Source: Pseudomonas asuensis (GTDB lineage: Bacteria; Pseudomonadota; Gammaproteobacteria; Pseudomonadales; Pseudomonadaceae). Taken from it: DNA of 64,000 nt. The notes beneath the pieces are model-generated. The model made no database searches and had not been told where the DNA came from. It saw only the letters and a list, made by a program, of their open reading frames with translations. Shown here piece by piece: positions 56,017-64,000 of the stretch. The position numbers and the translations under genes were made by a program. The number at the start of each line of letters is the position of its first letter. Position 1 is the first letter of the stretch. The stretch is taken from contig NZ_BMNW01000013.1 in the NCBI RefSeq assembly GCF_014646755.1, positions 1-64,000 of the forward strand, written 5' to 3'.

Positions 56017-56811
56017 ATGGGATTTCTCGCCGGTAAGCGCGTCCTGATCGTAGGCGTCGCCAGCAAATTATCCATTGCCTCCGGTATCGCTGCTGCGATG
56101 CACCGTGAAGGCGCTGAACTGGCCTTTACCTATCAGAACGATAAGCTCAAGTCCCGCGTTGAAGAGTTTGCTGCTGGCTGGGGCTCCAATGCCGATCTGT
56201 GCTTCCCCTGCGATGTTGCCAAAGACGAAGACATCGAAGCTGTTTTTGCAGAACTGTCCAAGAAGTGGGATGGCCTGGACATCATTGTCCACTCTGTTGG
56301 CTTTGCGCCGGGCGATCAGCTGGACGGTGACTTTACTGAAGTGACTACCCGTGAAGGCTTCCGTATCGCTCACGACATTAGTGCCTATAGCTTTGTCGCA
56401 CTTGCCAAAGCCGGGCGCGAGATGATGAAAGGCCGTAATGGCAGCTTGCTGACCCTGTCTTACCTGGGTGCTGAGCGCACAATGCCCAACTACAACGTTA
56501 TGGGTATGGCCAAGGCCAGTCTTGAGGCAGGCGTCCGTTATCTGGCTGGCAGCCTTGGCCCGGAAGGTACTCGGGTCAATGCAATCTCGGCCGGCCCTAT
56601 TCGCACGCTGGCGGCCTCGGGCATCAAGAGCTTCCGCAAAATGCTGGCGGCTAATGAGCGTCAAACACCTCTGCGTCGTAATGTGACGATTGATGAAGTA
56701 GGTAATGCTGGCGCCTTCCTGTGCTCTGACTTGGCCTCAGGTATTAGCGGTGAAATTCTATATGTCGATGGCGGCTTCAATACGACCGCCATGGCTCCGA
56801 TGGAAGAGTAA
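56017..56811 (+). CDS. fabI: Enoyl-[acyl-carrier-protein] reductase FabI
   Basis: A protein of 264 residues. NADH motif [24 protein letters not shown], catalytic YNVMGMAK (Tyr and Lys), and [17 protein letters not shown]. It performs the last reduction in fatty acid elongation and is the target of triclosan. It follows yejF by 18 bp, with AAGAGGAAG as ribosome site, so it may be co-transcribed with yejABEF, and ends in a terminator. Confidence 0.97.
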   Translation: MGFLAGKRVLIVGVASKLSIASGIAAAMHREGAELAFTYQNDKLKSRVEEFAAGWGSNADLCFPCDVAKDEDIEAVFAELSKKWDGLDIIVHSVGFAPGDQLDGDFTEVTTREGFRIAHDISAYSFVALAKAGREMMKGRNGSLLTLSYLGAERTMPNYNVMGMAKASLEAGVRYLAGSLGPEGTRVNAISAGPIRTLAASGIKSFRKMLAANERQTPLRRNVTIDEVGNAGAFLCSDLASGISGEILYVDGGFNTTAMAPMEE

Positions 56812-56824
56812 AAGCACAACAAAT

Positions 56825-56851
56825 AAAAAAGGCCCCTGAGGGGCCTTTTTT
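56825..56851. terminator. Bidirectional intrinsic terminator after fabI
   Basis: Arms AAAAAAGGCCCC and GGGGCCTTTTTT around a 3-base loop (TGA). Its right end touches the stop codon of the converging FNT gene. Confidence 0.93.
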
Positions 56852-57728
56852 ATGGGGTTTCGCTTCGTATCTGGGCATGGCTAAGGAGGGTAAAAATAAA
56901 CGTTCCTCCTACAATATTACCTGCCAAGGTCGGTCCAGCGAATACAAGCCCGAATTCTGCCCATGAAAGCTCCCCAGAAAACACCAGATAAGCCACTTCA
57001 GCCGATCCAACAATAATATGAGTAAACTCGCCTAGGGCCATCAGGTAAGTAATAAGAATGATAATCCAGATTTTGGCTTGTTCTGCCGAAGCAATCATCC
57101 AAACCATGGTTGCAATCATCCAGCCGGAAATGATGCCTTTCGAAAACATTTCAGGCACACCGTTTTCCATTACTTTTCGGCCTATTTCCAGAAAAGCAGC
57201 GTCAACCCTGGGTTCGAATAGCGGGAGGTGGAGCACCACATAGGAAATCAGCGATGTACCGATCAAGTTACCTGTTAATACAATGCCCCATAACCTCAGC
57301 AACTGCCTGAACATATGTAATGACGGTTGCGTCATTATAGGCAGTACGGCAGTAATGGTATTTTCAGTAAAAAGTTGCTGCCGAGCGAGAATGACAGCCA
57401 GGAAGCCTACCGAATAACCAAGGCTAGAGATGATTTTGCTCGTTTCTCCTTCAGGCAGATGAGAATTCAAGAGACCCATTGCTATTAGCGAAAGGCCCAT
57501 GGTTAAGCCTGCACCTAAGGCAGACCAGAAAAGTGCGCTACTGCTTCTTTCAAGCTCTTGCTCACCCTGCTTTCTGATCGTCTCATGGAGAACAACCGCA
57601 CGAGGCGGCTGGTTCTCACTGACGTTTTGCTCTTCCTCGGCGGTAAGGCCAGGTGTTTTTCCCTTATCAACCGGATCCACGGAGCTTCCTCGCTTAACGG
57701 GCACTTTCTTCCCAAATAAGACCGCCAT
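56850..57728 (-). CDS. Formate/nitrite transporter (FNT)-family protein
   Basis: A protein of 292 residues with a charged N-terminal extension of about 60 residues, then six hydrophobic segments and FNT features (LFTENTITAVLPIM; WMIASAEQAKIWIIILITYLMALGEFTHIIVGSAEVAYLVF). It resembles the YfdC subgroup more than FocA/NirC; substrate unknown. The start at 57728 is a judgement: an upstream TTG would add five residues. It overlaps the small upstream gene by 35 bp. Confidence 0.88.
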   Translation of the reverse strand: MAVLFGKKVPVKRGSSVDPVDKGKTPGLTAEEEQNVSENQPPRAVVLHETIRKQGEQELERSSSALFWSALGAGLTMGLSLIAMGLLNSHLPEGETSKIISSLGYSVGFLAVILARQQLFTENTITAVLPIMTQPSLHMFRQLLRLWGIVLTGNLIGTSLISYVVLHLPLFEPRVDAAFLEIGRKVMENGVPEMFSKGIISGWMIATMVWMIASAEQAKIWIIILITYLMALGEFTHIIVGSAEVAYLVFSGELSWAEFGLVFAGPTLAGNIVGGTFIFTLLSHAQIRSETP

Positions 57729-57939
57729 CTTCAGCAACTTCAACTACTCGACTAAGCGCCGCATCGGCAGCTTCTTCGGCCTCAGAGGCCAAATCGAAAT
57801 GCCGCTCCGTCGCTACACGGTGAAAACGTGGCTGACTGCCCTCTTCGCGGGCCTTAACCCCAATCACGGCGTCGAAGCCGTCAGAAGCGGGTACGGCAGA
57901 GGAAATTGCTTCGAAATGCTCAAAGTGCTTAATTGCCAT
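57694..57939 (-). CDS. Small protein of unknown function upstream of the FNT gene (81 aa)
   Basis: Starts MAIKHFEHFEAISSAVPASDGFDAV and continues with PRFHRVATERHFDLASEAEEAADAALSRV, suggesting a compact alpha/beta domain. AGAGGA lies about 9 bases before the ATG at 57939. Overlap with the FNT gene suggests coupled expression. I do not recognise the family. Confidence 0.65.
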   Translation of the reverse strand: MAIKHFEHFEAISSAVPASDGFDAVIGVKAREEGSQPRFHRVATERHFDLASEAEEAADAALSRVVEVAEDGGLIWEESAR

Positions 57940-58142
57940 AGATACAGTCCTCTTCAAGTTATCGTTGGTACATATTGACCAACCGGATACTTAATAGACT
58001 GATACGGCAATAAAACGATCTGCCTGAAGATACAAAAGAATCAATATCTGCTGATACTGATTGATATGACTTGGCGCCCTGCTAGATCAAGGTGCTCAAT
58101 ATTCAGATACGCAGTGGAAGAAAGTGTTGTGCCGATACCGCA

Positions 58143-58517
58143 CTAAGCCAAAAGTCGCTGTATGCAATCCTGCAGCTTATCCAGCGAGAACGGCTTCGCC
58201 AATACAGGGGCTGTTCCGATCAAGGGGCTCCCGGTATCCATAATTTCAGCCGGATAACCGCTGATAAACATCACCTTGAGGTCAGGGCGTAATTTGAGAG
58301 CCGGCTCGGCAATCATCACGCCTGATACGCCATCAGGCAGCCTGTAATCGGTAATCAAAAGATCAAGCTCTGGCTTTGTAGCCAGAATAAGAAAAGCTTC
58401 GGTCGATGAAGGCGCCTGCAGCACCTTGTAGCCAAGCTCAGTAAGATAATCAACGAGTATCAATAAGACTTGAGGTTCATCCTCTACAATCAATACTACT
58501 TTATCTGTAGAACTCAT
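58143..58517 (-). CDS. Single-domain response regulator
   Basis: A protein of 124 residues consisting of a receiver domain: acidic pair VLIVEDEPQV, phospho-acceptor Asp in LLITDYRLPDG, Thr/Ser replaced in MFISGYPAE, and Lys in VLAKPFSLDKL. There is no output domain, so it acts by phosphorylation-dependent binding or as a phosphate sink. The start at 58517 (MSSTDKVV) is preferred to a longer reading. Confidence 0.88.
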   Translation of the reverse strand: MSSTDKVVLIVEDEPQVLLILVDYLTELGYKVLQAPSSTEAFLILATKPELDLLITDYRLPDGVSGVMIAEPALKLRPDLKVMFISGYPAEIMDTGSPLIGTAPVLAKPFSLDKLQDCIQRLLA

Positions 58518-58561
58518 GAACCGTCTCACTCGATTAAACACGCTGCTTTGACCATAAAACA

Positions 58562-58593
58562 AGCTCAAGTTCCCTCGACTGGAAACTTGAGCT
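58562..58593 (-). terminator. Stem-loop downstream of the small secreted protein gene
   Basis: AGCTCAAGTTCC and GGAAACTTGAGCT form a near-perfect stem (one extra base) with a 7-base loop. On the minus strand the end is followed by TGTTTTATGG. Confidence 0.7.
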
Positions 58594-58609
58594 CTATAAG
58601 CCTATCTGA

Positions 58610-58816
58610 TTATTTGTCGCTCTTGTCGCCCTGTTCTTCTTTGGGCGAAGACGTGACATCCCCCCCTACATCAGCCCCGGCACCCTTACCTGTGGATGAT
58701 CCATCAGGGGTTCCCATGCCGGCAGAATTAGGGCTCGTCTTATCGTCAGCCAAGGCCATACCGGTCACAGACATCAATCCTGTCAATGCTAATACGGCTA
58801 GTGCTCTGGTTTTCAT
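58610..58816 (-). CDS. Small secreted low-complexity protein (68 aa)
   Basis: Signal peptide (MKTRALAVLALTGLMSVTGMALA) followed by a Gly/Ser/Asp/Lys-rich tail (DDKTSPNSAGMGTPDGSSTG ... EEQGDKSDK), probably disordered in the periplasm. GAGGGC precedes the ATG at 58816. Similar short, low-complexity secreted proteins are common in pseudomonads. Function unknown. Confidence 0.75.
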   Translation of the reverse strand: MKTRALAVLALTGLMSVTGMALADDKTSPNSAGMGTPDGSSTGKGAGADVGGDVTSSPKEEQGDKSDK

Positions 58817-58960
58817 AGCTGCCCTCATTTTTAAGTTATTGGTCTGCTTTCGTTTTGAAACACTGCTTCGTTAAGAATAGACCCGATTGCTAAGCATCTG
58901 TTCACAAGTCAGTCATCACTATGTGAGCAAGTCGGGCCGTATTAAACGCAGCAACCAATA

Positions 58961-58986
58961 AAAAGCCTCGGGTCAGCGAGGCTTTT
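58961..58986. terminator. Bidirectional intrinsic terminator
   Basis: Arms AAAAGCCTCG and CGAGGCTTTT around a 6-base loop, 22 bp beyond the stop of the phosphatidylcholine synthase gene. Confidence 0.9.
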
Positions 58987-59007
58987 AAACAGCTTAAGAC
59001 CAGTTAT

Positions 59008-59715
59008 TTAGGCTCGCAAATGATCAAACCATTCGAGTGCAGAGCGCCAGATGCAAATTCCGATGAAATAGGCAGACATTGCAAACCAGACAGTTAACAA
59101 GGTCGGGCTGTGCTCTGGATGGTTCAGAATCAATAACATGCTGGATAGCAACCAGACGAACGTCACTGCAATATTGATGGGCATGAACTTGCGCACCCGA
59201 AACGGATGCAGAAACTTCATGCGCGTCAGCGTCAGCACTGCCAGGCCGATAACGCCTAACAGAGTAAGCCAAGGCGCGGGTGACAATATATACAAGTAAA
59301 GCGCAACCACATTCCAGGCTGCTGGAAAGCCTACGAAATAATTATCACTGCTCTTCATGTTCACATTACAAAAACAGAACAGGGACGAAACCAGAATCAC
59401 CGAAACGGTAAAGAGCGCGGTGTAGCTTGGGAGAGGTATGTACTTGTAGATGAATAGAGCAGGAATAAAGACATACGTAAGATAGTCAATCGCCAGGTCT
59501 AAGACAGAACCGTCGAAATGAGGCAATACAGACTTGGTATTAAGCTTACGTGCCAGGGTTCCGTCCAGACCATCTACAATCAGGGCAGCACCGAGCCACA
59601 GCAGGCATTCTTTAGGCTGATTATCAAACAGGGCAAGTGTTGCAAGCAACGCCAGGACAACACCCGTGGCGGTGACGCCATGGGCGCCCCAGGCTTTGAG
59701 CTTGTCTGAGGGCAT
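59008..59715 (-). CDS. pcs: Phosphatidylcholine synthase
   Basis: A protein of 235 residues, all membrane helices. The CDP-alcohol phosphotransferase motif is DGLDGTLAR with the later acidic residues in FDGSVLDLAIDYLTYVFIPALF, the form typical of Pcs. It condenses CDP-diacylglycerol with choline. The ATG at 59715 (MPSDKLKAWGAHG) is taken; a GTG 12 bases earlier is possible. Bacteria with Pcs depend on external choline, often in host or plant association. Confidence 0.9.
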   Translation of the reverse strand: MPSDKLKAWGAHGVTATGVVLALLATLALFDNQPKECLLWLGAALIVDGLDGTLARKLNTKSVLPHFDGSVLDLAIDYLTYVFIPALFIYKYIPLPSYTALFTVSVILVSSLFCFCNVNMKSSDNYFVGFPAAWNVVALYLYILSPAPWLTLLGVIGLAVLTLTRMKFLHPFRVRKFMPINIAVTFVWLLSSMLLILNHPEHSPTLLTVWFAMSAYFIGICIWRSALEWFDHLRA

Positions 59716-59727
59716 GGTCAGTATCAC

Positions 59728-60084
59728 AGCGAATCTCTTCGTGGCATGAAATAAGTCTTATACAGTGGGCGGAACGAATAACAAGCCGACCATATGGTTA
59801 ATAAATCAGATCTAGAATACAGCAGTTTGGAAAGGATACCGATACGAACATTCATGATGTTACCGACAAGACAAAGCGTATCCCTATAGAGTTCGCTGAA
59901 ATATGAGGTATTTCGTCTTTTAAGACTTTTGAACTGAACGCTGCCCATAGCCAGGGAGACGACCTTCACCTTCGATCAAACGCAGGCTTTCCTGATAAGC
60001 TAGAAGCCTAGTCTGCCGAAGTTACTGACCCAAATTTCCGACGGTGAATCAGAACAGGCTGTAACGTAGTAACTGGAACACCTA
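59728..60084. other. Intergenic stretch between pcs and dusA
   Basis: About 357 bp. A leftward frame (59724-59969, start GTG, 81 codons, basic and aromatic) is open but lacks a ribosome site, and I do not support it strongly. Promoters of both divergent genes should lie here. Confidence 0.4.
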
Positions 60085-61095
60085 ATGACCGCTTCGAACA
60101 CTCATACTGTCCTAAACAAGCCACCTGTAGTATCCCGCCGCTTTTCCGTCGCACCAATGATGGACTGGACGGACAGGCATTGTCGGTTCTTCATGCGCTT
60201 GCTTTCGAAGCGAACTCTACTTTATACCGAGATGGTAACGACAGGTGCTTTACTTCGTGGCGACTCGTCACGCTTTTTGGCTTATGACCAAAGTGAGCAC
60301 CCTATTGCATTGCAGCTAGGTGGCAGCACTCCCCATGAGCTAGCTGCTTGCGCCCGCCTTGCCGAGGAAGCCGGTTACGATGAAGTTAACCTGAATGTTG
60401 GTTGTCCAAGTGATCGGGTGCAAAACAACATGATCGGTGCCTGTCTGATGGCTCATCCTCAACTGGTAGCTGATTGTATTAAGGCAATGCGTGACACTGT
60501 GAGCATTCCTGTTACGGTAAAACACCGCATTGGGATCAACGGTCGAGACAGCTACGCACATTTGCAGGAATTCGTCACTACTGTCAAAGAGGTAGGCTGC
60601 AACAGCTTTACCGTACATGCGCGCATTGCCATTCTTGAAGGATTATCTCCCAAGCAGAACCGCGAAGTCCCGCCATTGCGTTATGACGTAGCCGCACAGC
60701 TAGTCAATGATTTCCCTGACCTAGAAGTCATCTTGAACGGTGGAATCAAGACCCTGGAAGATGCACAGATGCACCTGAAGACTTTCGATGGCGTCATGCT
60801 TGGCCGGGAGGCTTACCATAACCCTTATCTTCTAGCTTCTGTTGACCAGTCGATTTTTGGGGATAGCAGCCCTGTCATGACTCGCCATCAAACTCTACAG
60901 TTGCTTCGTCCGTATATAGAGAATCATCTGGCAACAGGCGGTGCCATGCATCATATAACCCGGCACATTCTAGGCCTTTCCCAAGGCATTAAGGGAGGAC
61001 GCCGCTTCAGGCAGCTACTCTCAGTAGATGTACATAAAAGCTCAGAACCACTACGTATATTTGATCAGGCCACTGAACTCTTGGTAGGTCATTGA
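60085..61095 (+). CDS. dusA: tRNA-dihydrouridine synthase A
   Basis: A protein of 336 residues. The FMN barrel begins VAPMMDWTDRHCRFF; the catalytic Cys is in LNVGCPSDRVQNN, and VKHRIGING, TVHARIA and VILNGGI follow family order. It reduces U20/U20a of tRNA. The start SRRFSVAPMMDWTDRHCR is typical of DusA. It precedes tal by 45 bp. Confidence 0.95.
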   Translation: MTASNTHTVLNKPPVVSRRFSVAPMMDWTDRHCRFFMRLLSKRTLLYTEMVTTGALLRGDSSRFLAYDQSEHPIALQLGGSTPHELAACARLAEEAGYDEVNLNVGCPSDRVQNNMIGACLMAHPQLVADCIKAMRDTVSIPVTVKHRIGINGRDSYAHLQEFVTTVKEVGCNSFTVHARIAILEGLSPKQNREVPPLRYDVAAQLVNDFPDLEVILNGGIKTLEDAQMHLKTFDGVMLGREAYHNPYLLASVDQSIFGDSSPVMTRHQTLQLLRPYIENHLATGGAMHHITRHILGLSQGIKGGRRFRQLLSVDVHKSSEPLRIFDQATELLVGH

Positions 61096-61140
61096 ATCTG
61101 GTCAGACACTCTAATCACTACGTGAGGATCGATAGCAAGC

Positions 61141-62064
61141 ATGAACAAGCTAGAGCAACTCAAGCAATACACTACAGTAGTAGCCGATACAGGTGACCTG
61201 GACGCCATTACGCGTCTCAAACCTGTTGATGCTACAACCAACCCTTCCCTCTTGCTGAAAGCAGCAGCCCTACCCGGCTACGCTCAACTGCTAGGCGATG
61301 CCTTGAACGATACGGGCGACGATATCGGTCTTGCCTGCGATAAGTTTGCAGTGGCGGTCGGCAAGGAAATCCTGAATGTAATTCCTGGCCGTATTTCAAC
61401 TGAAGTCGATGCAAGACTTTCTTTCGATACAGATGCGACCCTTAATCGCGCGGAGCGCCTGATCGATCTGTATGAGAAAGCCGGGATCAGTAAAGACCGC
61501 GTGCTGATCAAGATTGCCTCTACATGGGAAGGCATTCGCGCCGCTGAAAAGCTCGAAAAAGATGGTATTCAGACCAATCTGACTTTGCTTTTCTCTTTTG
61601 CCCAAGCAGCAGCTTGTGCTGACGCTGGTGTGTTCCTTATTTCCCCATTCGTCGGCCGTATATACGACTGGTATAAGAAAGCTGAAGGCCGCGACTTTAC
61701 AGGCAAGGAAGATCCAGGCGTCCAGTCGGTTTCTCGCATTTATCAGTACTACAAGGCTAACAAGTTTGAAACCGTGGTTATGGGCGCAAGCTTCCGCAAC
61801 CTTAACCAGATCGAACAGCTGGCAGGCTGTGATCGCCTCACTATCAGCCCTGAGCTGCTACAAAACCTAGCTGAAGATGAAGGCACTCTTGAGCGCAATC
61901 TAGTAGCGGGTGGCGCAGCCGAAACGCTGCACTCACTTAATGAAAGCGCCTTCCGCTGGTCGATGAACGAAGATGCGATGGCCACTGAGAAATTGGCAGA
62001 AGGCATCCGCCAATTCGCGCGCGATCAAGAAAAACTGGAAGGTCTGATTAGCGCCAAAAAGTGA
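61141..62064 (+). CDS. tal: Transaldolase
   Basis: A protein of 307 residues. It includes [14 protein letters not shown] near the start and the Schiff-base Lys in [14 protein letters not shown] (K124). It links the non-oxidative pentose phosphate pathway to glycolysis. GAGGA lies upstream of the ATG. It runs convergent with the STAS-domain gene, with a strong hairpin between them. Confidence 0.96.
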   Translation: MNKLEQLKQYTTVVADTGDLDAITRLKPVDATTNPSLLLKAAALPGYAQLLGDALNDTGDDIGLACDKFAVAVGKEILNVIPGRISTEVDARLSFDTDATLNRAERLIDLYEKAGISKDRVLIKIASTWEGIRAAEKLEKDGIQTNLTLLFSFAQAAACADAGVFLISPFVGRIYDWYKKAEGRDFTGKEDPGVQSVSRIYQYYKANKFETVVMGASFRNLNQIEQLAGCDRLTISPELLQNLAEDEGTLERNLVAGGAAETLHSLNESAFRWSMNEDAMATEKLAEGIRQFARDQEKLEGLISAKK

Positions 62065-62072
62065 TAGCTCTT

Positions 62073-62103
62073 CTGGTCAATGCTTTTCTAAAGCATTGAC
62101 CAG
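62073..62103. terminator. Hairpin at the tal/STAS convergence
   Basis: Perfect 14-bp arms CTGGTCAATGCTTT and AAAGCATTGACCAG with a 3-base loop. It overlaps the final codons of the leftward STAS gene (which ends NALEKH), so a coding end doubles as the tal 3' stem. Confidence 0.75.
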
Positions 62104-62559
62104 ATCCTTAAAGGCCTCACGATTAGACTCATTGAGGCTCATCAATATCCGATGAGCTTCCAGAACCTTGTCTCTGACAACCTCCTCCGACTCATCCTGT
62201 GGCGGAAGGTCATGCAAACAGTCTGAACACGGCAAAGGCTGATTGACAATATTAAAGACTTGATCAAACCCCATCGAATCCAATAACCGAGTGATATCTG
62301 GATTGGTGGTAACCAGCGCGGGCAACAAGCCTATCTTTTGGCGCGAGAGAATAGAAAGCTTTGCCAATAAACCCAACGTCGTGCTATCGATACTTTTGGT
62401 GTCGATCAGATCAATGACGATCGATGAGAAATTCAACGCAGAAAAGATCTGCTCGATAGTGGCATCCAGCGCCGAGCACAGCGTCAGGCGCACTTCGCCG
62501 ATGAACTTGAGCACAAAGGTGCCATTCATTTCAGCGAACTGGATTTTACCGGTACTCAT
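62077..62559 (-). CDS. STAS-domain anti-sigma factor antagonist
   Basis: A protein of 160 residues. The STAS fold has the phosphorylatable Ser region IDLIDTKSIDSTTLGLLAKL, plus a C-terminal extension (about 110-160) with a helix. It overlaps the upstream REC-phosphatase gene by 4 bp (ATGA). In P. aeruginosa the pair next to tal (RssB/RssC-like, by recall) works as a partner switch. Confidence 0.9.
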   Translation of the reverse strand: MSTGKIQFAEMNGTFVLKFIGEVRLTLCSALDATIEQIFSALNFSSIVIDLIDTKSIDSTTLGLLAKLSILSRQKIGLLPALVTTNPDITRLLDSMGFDQVFNIVNQPLPCSDCLHDLPPQDESEEVVRDKVLEAHRILMSLNESNREAFKDLVNALEKH

Positions 62560-63740
62560 GCAAGGTTCCTGCTTAACACCAGCATGGCGATATCATCCGG
62601 CATCTCGCCCAAGTTGGCCAGTCCAAGCTGTTTTGAAATTCCACCTAACGTTCCATTGGCCAGGCGAACCTGTTCAGGTAAAGAAGCCTCTTTCGCTTTC
62701 AAGTTCTCTCCAGGTAATAAATCAAAAATCCCATCGGAAAACAGCGCAAGGCTGAAACTGGCGGGTAGCTCCAAAGTATGGTCTGAATAATTGGCCTCCT
62801 CAAAAAGACCAACCGGAAACCCCTTTCCCTGCAAAAAGCGCGTCTCTTCCGAAGTATGCAATACCGGAAGCGGCAGGTGCCCACCAATGCTGTAAGTAAG
62901 CACGTCGCTGTCCTCATCGATTACGCCACCCAACATGGTAACGTGCTTACCCAGTTTACAATTCAGCAAACCACGATTGATATGCCCTAGCACATCTGAA
63001 GGTTTGAACTCAGGCAGAGTGCCATTACGACGCGATTCGTACAACAGTCGCGTCGTCATAAACTTCAGCAGGACCGTTACAAACGCTGAAGATGCACCAT
63101 GCCCAGACACATCGGCCAGATAGAAGGCAATGCGGTGTTCATCGACTCGAAAGTAATCAACAAAGTCACCAGAGAGATACAAAGAAGGAATAATCTGGTG
63201 AGCAAAGTTGAGCCCACTGGTCTCCCAAGGCGTCACCGGCAACATATTCATCTGGACTTGCCGGCCAGCATTTTGGTCTTCCTGGAGAAGGCTTAAGCTT
63301 GCCTGGAGCTCTCGATTAGCGTTTTCCAGCTTAATACGGTACCGATCGTTTTCAAGGCGAAGCCTTGCACGGTCGAGTGCCCGCATAACCGAATGTTCCA
63401 GAATAGCCAAATCTTCAAGAGGCTTGATAAGGTAATCGGCTGCGCCTAACCTCAGCGCTTCGACTACATCACTCATCACCCCTGCGCCCGAAAGAACAAT
63501 CACAGGCGTATCAAGCGACATTTCAGAAATACGCCGTAACAAGGAAAGCCCGTCTAGCTGAGGCATCCTAAGGTCGCAAATGATGAGATCAGGCTGCTCA
63601 CGCTCGAACACTTGCAAACCTTGCATGCCATTCGGGGCCTGTAACACCCTAAAGCCGCTATCTTCGAGATAGTCCGCCAAGCTCAGGCGTACAACCTCAT
63701 CATCATCGATAATCAAAAGTGTGGCGCTGGGATTAGGCAT
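62556..63740 (-). CDS. Response regulator with PP2C (SpoIIE-type) phosphatase domain
   Basis: A protein of 394 residues. The receiver domain (1-120) has LIIDDDEV, LIICDLRMPQLDG (phospho-Asp) and LIKPLED; a coiled linker (about 135-165) joins it to a PP2C domain with metal Asp in YLADVSGHGASSAFVT and FSDGIFDLL. On phosphorylation it should dephosphorylate the STAS protein encoded next, freeing it to bind a sigma factor antagonist. Related to RssB-type regulators; the target sigma factor is not shown here. Confidence 0.92.
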   Translation of the reverse strand: MPNPSATLLIIDDDEVVRLSLADYLEDSGFRVLQAPNGMQGLQVFEREQPDLIICDLRMPQLDGLSLLRRISEMSLDTPVIVLSGAGVMSDVVEALRLGAADYLIKPLEDLAILEHSVMRALDRARLRLENDRYRIKLENANRELQASLSLLQEDQNAGRQVQMNMLPVTPWETSGLNFAHQIIPSLYLSGDFVDYFRVDEHRIAFYLADVSGHGASSAFVTVLLKFMTTRLLYESRRNGTLPEFKPSDVLGHINRGLLNCKLGKHVTMLGGVIDEDSDVLTYSIGGHLPLPVLHTSEETRFLQGKGFPVGLFEEANYSDHTLELPASFSLALFSDGIFDLLPGENLKAKEASLPEQVRLANGTLGGISKQLGLANLGEMPDDIAMLVLSRNLA

Positions 63741-63964
63741 AAACTATCCAGGCATGCGTATCCCTATGAGATGGTCTTTTGAATCAGGCCAGGGCGCACG
63801 CAATAGGTACTATTTTTAATACGGCGCAGACACTACTCCCATCAGCCGAGCCGTTCAAGCACCCCTTCCATCCAAACGGCTGAGGTCGGCTTTACAAGGT
63901 CTTGAGGCTGAGGCTATATGGTTTCGTTTACTTGCGAAGTACCTTTATTGAGAGACTTGTTCCA

Positions 63965-64000
63965 ATGAGCTTAAGCGATCGTTCGTACAGCGAAAAGCGC
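63965..64000 (+). CDS. Start of an unidentified gene, possibly a PilZ-domain protein
   Basis: Twelve codons at the right edge: MSLSDRSYSEKR. The tail YSEKR recalls the beginnings of PilZ (c-di-GMP receptor) proteins that I have seen next to this regulator gene, but it is too short to prove. GAGAG lies 11 bases before the ATG. The upstream 220 bp hold no other gene and must carry the two divergent promoters. Confidence 0.45.
   Translation, partial: MSLSDRSYSEKR

Noticed and set aside
59724-59969. Leftward 81-codon frame touching the pcs start
   Set aside because: It starts with GTG without a ribosome site, its composition is not convincing, and no family is recognised; kept only as a remark in the intergenic entry.
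59920-60021. Leftward 33-codon open stretch reading LIEGEGRLPGYGQRSVQKS at its end
   Set aside because: It looks protein-like but has no ATG and a stop directly upstream; it could be a gene remnant, but there is too little to support a feature.

Overview
The window reads as chromosome of a Pseudomonas-lineage gammaproteobacterium. Evidence: ZipA, an Smc of gammaproteobacterial length, FimL (a scaffold I know only from Pseudomonas-like type IV pilus/cAMP circuits), a short bacterial 4.5S SRP RNA, and gene orders (fimL-nudC, dnaQ-rnhA, gloB-mltD-yejABEF-fabI, metH, cysI-DUF934) that I recall from P. aeruginosa but could not check by alignment. Base composition looks lower in G+C than P. aeruginosa, so a species such as P. 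luteola is possible; that is a guess.

Layout. 1-5.8 kb (minus): an oxidative L-arabinose catabolism locus (dehydratase start, araH, araG, araF, an SMP-30 type lactonase and a FadR-class GntR regulator), with two related 21-bp palindromes upstream of its two apparent transcription units. 5.8-6.6 kb: a small unknown protein and the SRP RNA. 6.6-13.6 kb (minus): smc-zipA-ligA. 13.7-19 kb: a voltage-gated-type ion channel with a zinc ribbon, a sulfate-binding protein, NfuA, a ferritin-like protein, and a PAS-GGDEF/REC-CheX signalling pair. 19.1-23.2 kb: metH and a small acidic protein.

23.2-27.8 kb is an accessory island: a chromosomal integron. The tyrosine integrase gene (minus) is broken by a frameshift. 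Facing it are attI and about eight gene cassettes of mostly unrecognised proteins, separated by attC sites of about 63-76 bp. Several parts show decay: a 4-bp tandem duplication breaks cassette 7, two attC sites have a mutated core G, and one attC is reduced to a remnant. Half of the cassette products have hydrophobic membrane-type segments.

28-31.6 kb: a methyltransferase, a small membrane protein, a Nudix hydrolase and an exported GH28 pectin hydrolase. With the arabinose locus, the GH28 enzyme suggests use of plant cell-wall sugars. 31.7-35.3 kb: an RsuA/RluB-like protein lacking the catalytic Asp, a YehS-like protein, a short RlmN/Cfr-family radical-SAM protein, a grxB pseudogene with two frameshifts, and a membrane protein. 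35.5-45.3 kb: siroheme sulfite reductase with its DUF934 partner, an AcuI-type reductase, sohB, SCP2 and SDR proteins, a TauE/SafE transporter, then nudC-fimL-enoyl-CoA hydratase. 45.6-56.8 kb: dnaQ, rnhA, a methyltransferase, gloB, mltD, yejABEF and fabI. 56.8-64 kb: an FNT-family channel, small signalling and secreted proteins, phosphatidylcholine synthase, dusA, tal, and a REC-PP2C phosphatase/STAS partner-switch pair, ending in the first 12 codons of another gene.
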